Origin: Polaribacter aquimarinus
GTDB lineage: Bacteria; Bacteroidota; Bacteroidia; Flavobacteriales; Flavobacteriaceae
NCBI RefSeq assembly: GCF_003129485.1
Contig: NZ_QFFG01000003.1
Location: 372,001 to 436,000, forward strand
Length of the DNA: 64,000 bases
Direction of reading: 5' to 3'
Made by a program: the position numbers and the translations under genes. Positions 60,472 through 64,000 of the stretch are shown here, in pieces. Position 1 is the first letter of the stretch, and each line of letters begins with the position of its first letter. A model generated the notes under the pieces. The model was not told the origin of the DNA and did no database searches. It was given only the letters and a program-made list of their open reading frames with translations.

Positions 60472-62703
60472 ATGAAACGCTTAATATTACTTATAGTCGT
60501 TCTTATTTATACTATAAACTCTTCTGGACAAACATTAAAAGGAAGAATTTTAGATGTTTTTAATGAGCCTATAGAAAATGCATATGTTGTAAATAATATC
60601 AATAATAATCATACACATACAAATGAAAATGGAAATTTTACTTTAGAAAATGTAAGTGTTAAGGATACCTTATTAATTAGTATCCTTGGATACCAAAAAA
60701 GAAAAATTATAATTGCAAAAAAAGATTTCACAAACAGAATTACAATTGTTTTAACAACAAAGACATTTCAGTTAGAGGAGATGGTGTTGCGCAAAGAAAT
60801 TAATGCGCTGCAAACCATTTCTAAGATAGATTTAAAAGTAAACCCAGTAAATAATTCGCAAGAAATTTTACGCAAAGTTCCAGGGTTATTTATTGGCCAG
60901 CATGCTGGAGGAGGAAAAGCAGAACAAATCTTTTTAAGAGGATTTGACATTGATCACGGAACAGATATTACACTTTCTGTAGACGGAATGCCTATCAATA
61001 TGGTTTCTCATGCTCATGGACAAGGTTATAGCGATTTGCATTTTATGATTCCAGAAACCATTCAGAAAATAGATTTTGGAAAAGGACCTTATTATGCAAA
61101 TCAAGGTGATTTTAATACAGCAGGTTATGTTAATTTCTCAACAAAAAATTCGATTCAGGGTAATGTAATTTCTTTAGGATTTGGAGATTTTAATACAGTT
61201 AGAACTCTAGGAATGTTTAACCTTTTAGGAAATAAAAAGAATGAAAACGCTTATGTAGCTCTAGAATACATTGCTACGGACGGAGCTTTTGAATCACCTC
61301 AAAATTTTAACAGATTAAATATTTTTGGAAAATATAGCACCTTTTTAAAAGGTACAGATCGATTAACTTTTACAGCATCACATTTCACAAGTCGATGGGA
61401 TGCATCAGGTCAAATTCCTGAAAGAGCAGTTCAAAACGGAACAATCTCAAGATTTGGTGCAATTGATGACACCGAAGGAGGTTTTACCTCTAGAACCAAT
61501 TTTAATCTTGAGTTTAGTAAAAATTTATCGGAAAACTCAAGATTTAAGACCAATGTATTTTATTCAGAGTATGATTTTGAATTGTTTTCAAACTTTACTT
61601 TTTTCTTAGAAGATCCAGCAAATGGAGACCAGATTCGTCAGTTTGAGACTAGAGATATTTTTGGTGTAAATGCACAAATTATTACCGAAAAGAAATTTGG
61701 AAACGTAGAAGTGAAATATACAAAAGGAGCAGGATTGCGTTATGATATGGTAGATGATGTTGAATTATCACGCACAAAGAATAGAAGAGAAACCTTAGAA
61801 CAAATTCAGTTAGGAGATGTAAAGCAAACTAATTTGTATGCATTTTTCAACTCAGAATTTGAAATCGGAAAATTTAAAATTTCTCCTTCTTTAAGATTAG
61901 ATTACTTTAAATTCTTATATAATGATGATTTAAATACAACATATCAAACCTTATCTAAAACCAAAGCAATTTTAAATCCTAAATTGAACTTTTTGTACAC
62001 GCAGAATAACAATTTACAATGGTTTTTAAAATCTGGAATTGGATTCCACTCAAACGATACAAGAGTTGTTTTACAACAAAATGCAGATAAAGTTTTACCT
62101 AGAGCTTATGGAGTGGATTTTGGAAACATTTGGAAACCCACAAAAAACATCGTTTTAAATACTGCTTTCTGGTATTTATTATCAGAAGAAGAATTCGTCT
62201 ACGTTGGTGATGCAGGAATTGTTGAACCTTCAGGAAAATCTAGAAGATTTGGGTTGGATGTTGGCATTCGTTATCAAGTCTTAGATTGGTTAATGATAGA
62301 TACGGATGCCACTTTTACCAACGCAAGAAGTTTAGAAAATATTTCAGGTGAAGATTTTATTCCTTTAGCTCCAGAAACTACAGTTGAGGGTGGATTATCA
62401 TTAACTGATTTAGGAAAGTTTTCAGGCGGATTACGCTACAGATATTTGGCAGATAGAGCTGCTAACGAAGACAATTCTATAGTTGCAGAAGGGTATTTTG
62501 TAACCGATTTTAATTTAAATTATACTATGAACAATAACGTAACTTTAGGAATAGCCATAGAAAATATTTTTGATGTAGCTTGGAATGAAACACAATTTGC
62601 AACGGAGAGTAGGTTACAAAACGAAACAAATTCTGTTGAGGAAATTCACTTTACCCCAGGAACACCATTTTTTGCCAAAGCTACTTTAACTTATCGTTTT
62701 TAA
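60472..62703 (+). CDS. TonB-dependent receptor with carboxypeptidase-like N-terminal domain and His-rich plug
   Basis: 743 aa. Signal peptide ending SSGQ, then a carboxypeptidase-D-like domain (LKGRILDVFNEPIENAYV, ILGYQKRKIII). The plug (from about residue 125) has LRKVPGLFIGQHAGGG, IFLRGFDIDHGTDITLSVDG and INMVSHAHGQGYSDLHF, which is His-rich. The barrel ends with the aromatic strand ATLTYRF. The His-rich plug suggests a metal-containing ligand (inference). No SusD partner is present, so it is unlikely to be a typical polysaccharide receptor. Confidence 0.92.
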   Translation: MKRLILLIVVLIYTINSSGQTLKGRILDVFNEPIENAYVVNNINNNHTHTNENGNFTLENVSVKDTLLISILGYQKRKIIIAKKDFTNRITIVLTTKTFQLEEMVLRKEINALQTISKIDLKVNPVNNSQEILRKVPGLFIGQHAGGGKAEQIFLRGFDIDHGTDITLSVDGMPINMVSHAHGQGYSDLHFMIPETIQKIDFGKGPYYANQGDFNTAGYVNFSTKNSIQGNVISLGFGDFNTVRTLGMFNLLGNKKNENAYVALEYIATDGAFESPQNFNRLNIFGKYSTFLKGTDRLTFTASHFTSRWDASGQIPERAVQNGTISRFGAIDDTEGGFTSRTNFNLEFSKNLSENSRFKTNVFYSEYDFELFSNFTFFLEDPANGDQIRQFETRDIFGVNAQIITEKKFGNVEVKYTKGAGLRYDMVDDVELSRTKNRRETLEQIQLGDVKQTNLYAFFNSEFEIGKFKISPSLRLDYFKFLYNDDLNTTYQTLSKTKAILNPKLNFLYTQNNNLQWFLKSGIGFHSNDTRVVLQQNADKVLPRAYGVDFGNIWKPTKNIVLNTAFWYLLSEEEFVYVGDAGIVEPSGKSRRFGLDVGIRYQVLDWLMIDTDATFTNARSLENISGEDFIPLAPETTVEGGLSLTDLGKFSGGLRYRYLADRAANEDNSIVAEGYFVTDFNLNYTMNNNVTLGIAIENIFDVAWNETQFATESRLQNETNSVEEIHFTPGTPFFAKATLTYRF

Positions 62704-63047
62704 ATTATTAAATAAGTGAAACCATTGTTTGGTTGCTTTTAGTTGGATGAACACCTGCTACTTTATTGTAGTGGGTGTTTTATTTTCAGTACTTAAATAT
62801 TACCTACTAAATATCTGGCGTCACCGGATACAAAATGACAAAAACTAACCTTATAATTTAAACTAGATTTATAATTAACAGTTGGTATTAGTCATTAATT
62901 TTTCAGTTCAATTAGTTATTGAATATCAGTAATGAATCAATATTATAAACTTTGTATTGAGTTAATTTTTTGTAGGATTCAAATACTAAAAAAAAGTTAT
63001 GCAAGTAATTTATAATTTTGATAACAAAATGGCTTATTATAAATAAT
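62704..63047. other. Gene-free gap between convergent units
   Basis: 344 bases. It holds the terminator at 62750-62786, a small imperfect palindrome TATCTGG-CGTCA-CCGGATA (62812-62830) and otherwise AT-rich DNA. I saw no reading frame, tRNA or promoter that I could defend. Confidence 0.6.
62750..62786 (+). terminator. Terminator of the DUF4331-TPR-TonB unit
   Basis: AACACC-TG-CTAC (62750-62761) pairs with GTAG-TG-GGTGTT (62768-62779), followed by TTATTTT. Confidence 0.75.
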
Positions 63048-63830
63048 TTAAGGAGAAACTGCTCCTAAAGTATAAAGTTGTTCTAATGTAGGAGATGCAC
63101 TACCACCTTCTGGCTCTAAAGTAATACCAAAAGCTTCAGATTCGTTAGGATTATCTATAGTGAATATTTTATTAACATCTGCTGTAAAGGTATCTATAGT
63201 ACCTAGACTTGTAGGTGTTAATGGGCTTAATTTTAAAGACCACACTTGGTACACTTTTCCTTTTGGTGGTTCTGGCAATCCTTTGGCATCTAAATAAATA
63301 CTATTTGTCTTTTTATCCCAATATATTTTTGCATATGAGTTTGGAGAAACTTTTTGTCCTGCCAATGGTACAGCAATAATTTCTTTATCTCTAAAGACTT
63401 CAATTAGTTTTTCTGCTTCTGCTAAACTGTTAGAGGCTTTGTCTATTTGTTCTTCTAATTGTTGTTTATCTGTAGCAATTTGCGTTTTTAACTTGTTATT
63501 CTGAATTACAGTGTAGATTAAGACACTACCAAAAATAAACGCAGCTGCCCAACCAGAAAGTTGAGACCAATTGGTTTTAGATTTTGTTATCGGAATTATT
63601 TTTGGTGTATTGTCTTGAAGTTGGTGTTGAATATCTGCAAATGAGTAGGAGTTATTGGTTTTAGCGGCAGCAGATAAGATTACTATTGCTTTTTCAATAG
63701 AGGCTACTTCTTCTAATAACTCAGGATATTTTTGAATTGCAGCATGCACTTCTTCATTCTCTTTTTCAGAGAGCGAGCCTGCAATATACAGTTCTAAAAT
63801 TCCAGATGCTATGTATTCTTTTACATTCAT
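63048..63830 (-). CDS. RskA-type anti-sigma factor
   Basis: 260 aa from the ATG at 63830. The N-terminal ~50 residues (EYIASGILELYIAGSLSEKENEEVHAAIQKYPELLEEV) are the usual anti-sigma domain without a zinc HxxxCxxC motif. A single membrane helix (LSGWAAAFIFGSVLIYTVI) is followed by a coiled coil and the RskA domain (YAKIYWDKKTNSIYLDAKGLPEPPKGKVYQVWSL, ITLEPEGGSASPT). It should hold the adjacent sigma factor at the membrane and be released by proteolysis. It lies 1 base after the sigma stop. Confidence 0.92.
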   Translation of the reverse strand: MNVKEYIASGILELYIAGSLSEKENEEVHAAIQKYPELLEEVASIEKAIVILSAAAKTNNSYSFADIQHQLQDNTPKIIPITKSKTNWSQLSGWAAAFIFGSVLIYTVIQNNKLKTQIATDKQQLEEQIDKASNSLAEAEKLIEVFRDKEIIAVPLAGQKVSPNSYAKIYWDKKTNSIYLDAKGLPEPPKGKVYQVWSLKLSPLTPTSLGTIDTFTADVNKIFTIDNPNESEAFGITLEPEGGSASPTLEQLYTLGAVSP

Positions 63831-63831
63831 T

Positions 63832-64000
63832 TTATACTCCAAGCATAATACGTAATTCGCCTATACAAGTTCTATTTCTTGTTTTAATGGTGCCAATTGG
63901 CATATCTAATTCTTCCGACACTTCTTTTTGAGTAAACCCTTTAAAATACAACAACTCAATTACTGATTTGCATTTATCACCTAACTTGGTAACGAACTCC
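63832..64000 (-). CDS. ECF sigma factor, C-terminal part (cut by window end)
   Basis: The 5' part lies beyond the window. The visible ~55 codons form region 4: CKSVIELLYFKGFTQKEVSEELDMPIGTIKTRNRTCIGELRIMLGV, with the helix-turn-helix FTQKEVSEELDMPIGTIKTR. It is paired with the RskA-like gene and convergent with the DUF4331-TPR-TonB genes, which may be its targets (inference). Confidence 0.9.
   Translation of the reverse strand, partial: EFVTKLGDKCKSVIELLYFKGFTQKEVSEELDMPIGTIKTRNRTCIGELRIMLGV

Noticed and set aside
1..64000. Mobile elements, prophage, CRISPR or defence genes
   Set aside because: Reading all genes found no transposase, integrase, phage, Cas, restriction or abortive-infection proteins and no regularly spaced repeats.

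Overview
The window looks like a chromosomal segment of a marine flavobacterium (Flavobacteriaceae, Polaribacter/Tenacibaculum-like; the genus is an inference). The DNA is very AT-rich. Several genes are preceded by the Bacteroidetes -7 box TAnnTTTG (mostly TATCTTTG), Shine-Dalgarno sites are weak, and TTG starts are common. Lipoproteins with a Cys after a short hydrophobic leader, a carboxypeptidase-like TonB receptor and several Bacteroidetes-only DUF families fit the same group. I saw no transposase, integrase, phage gene or CRISPR array.

Layout. 1-1359: a tRNA-Pro(TGG) with an odd duplicated 5' end, then a lipoprotein formylglycine-generating-enzyme homologue. 1451-15593: a light and oxidative-stress island of about 14 kb with a TetR regulator, an AarF/ABC1 kinase, a flavin reductase, an SDR/DUF2867 protein, a short DUF2256 zinc-ribbon gene, four photolyase/cryptochrome homologues, DUF2805, FolE, two tandem paralogous small proteins, an SDR, glutathione peroxidase, TspO and an SRPBCC protein. 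Its two transcription blocks start with nearly identical 43-base promoters (39 of 43 bases). 15600-16040: a decayed gene end, terminators, tRNA-Thr(TGT) and tRNA-Pro(GGG). 16149-32855: mostly housekeeping (gpsA, udk, FtsB-like, both methylmalonyl-CoA mutase subunits, a large FAD/Fe-S dehydrogenase, OmpA lipoprotein, valS, DUF1573, aspartyl protease, aminotransferase, murB).

32860-41504 is the most interesting part. It holds an ECF sigma factor, a membrane-anchored putative anti-sigma protein, a CpxP/Spy-like protein, two YHYH proteins (one with EF hands), a YwqK/MORN lipoprotein, an SCO copper chaperone, a CotH kinase, a VTC-domain protein, DUF4956 and DUF2490. Four transcription units here carry exactly the same bipartite element, CAAGTTTT-N12-CATCTAAA, with identical spacing. 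This looks like a self-contained ECF regulon for an envelope, phosphoryl-transfer or metal function that I do not recognise as a described system.

41593-57551: aquaporin, a glycosyltransferase, an orphan sigma factor beside a non-canonical NRAMP protein, lipA, a GH3 beta-glucosidase, a probable sigma-54-driven small RNA (about 49524-49615), a cystathionine beta-synthase-like enzyme, an SbtA bicarbonate transporter near a LysR regulator, a LolE-type permease, a NamZ/DUF1343 protein and a serine hydrolase. 57803-64000: a second sigma-associated cluster with two half-size DUF4331 proteins, a TPR lipoprotein and a TonB receptor with a His-rich plug, facing an RskA-type anti-sigma factor and an ECF sigma factor cut off by the window end.
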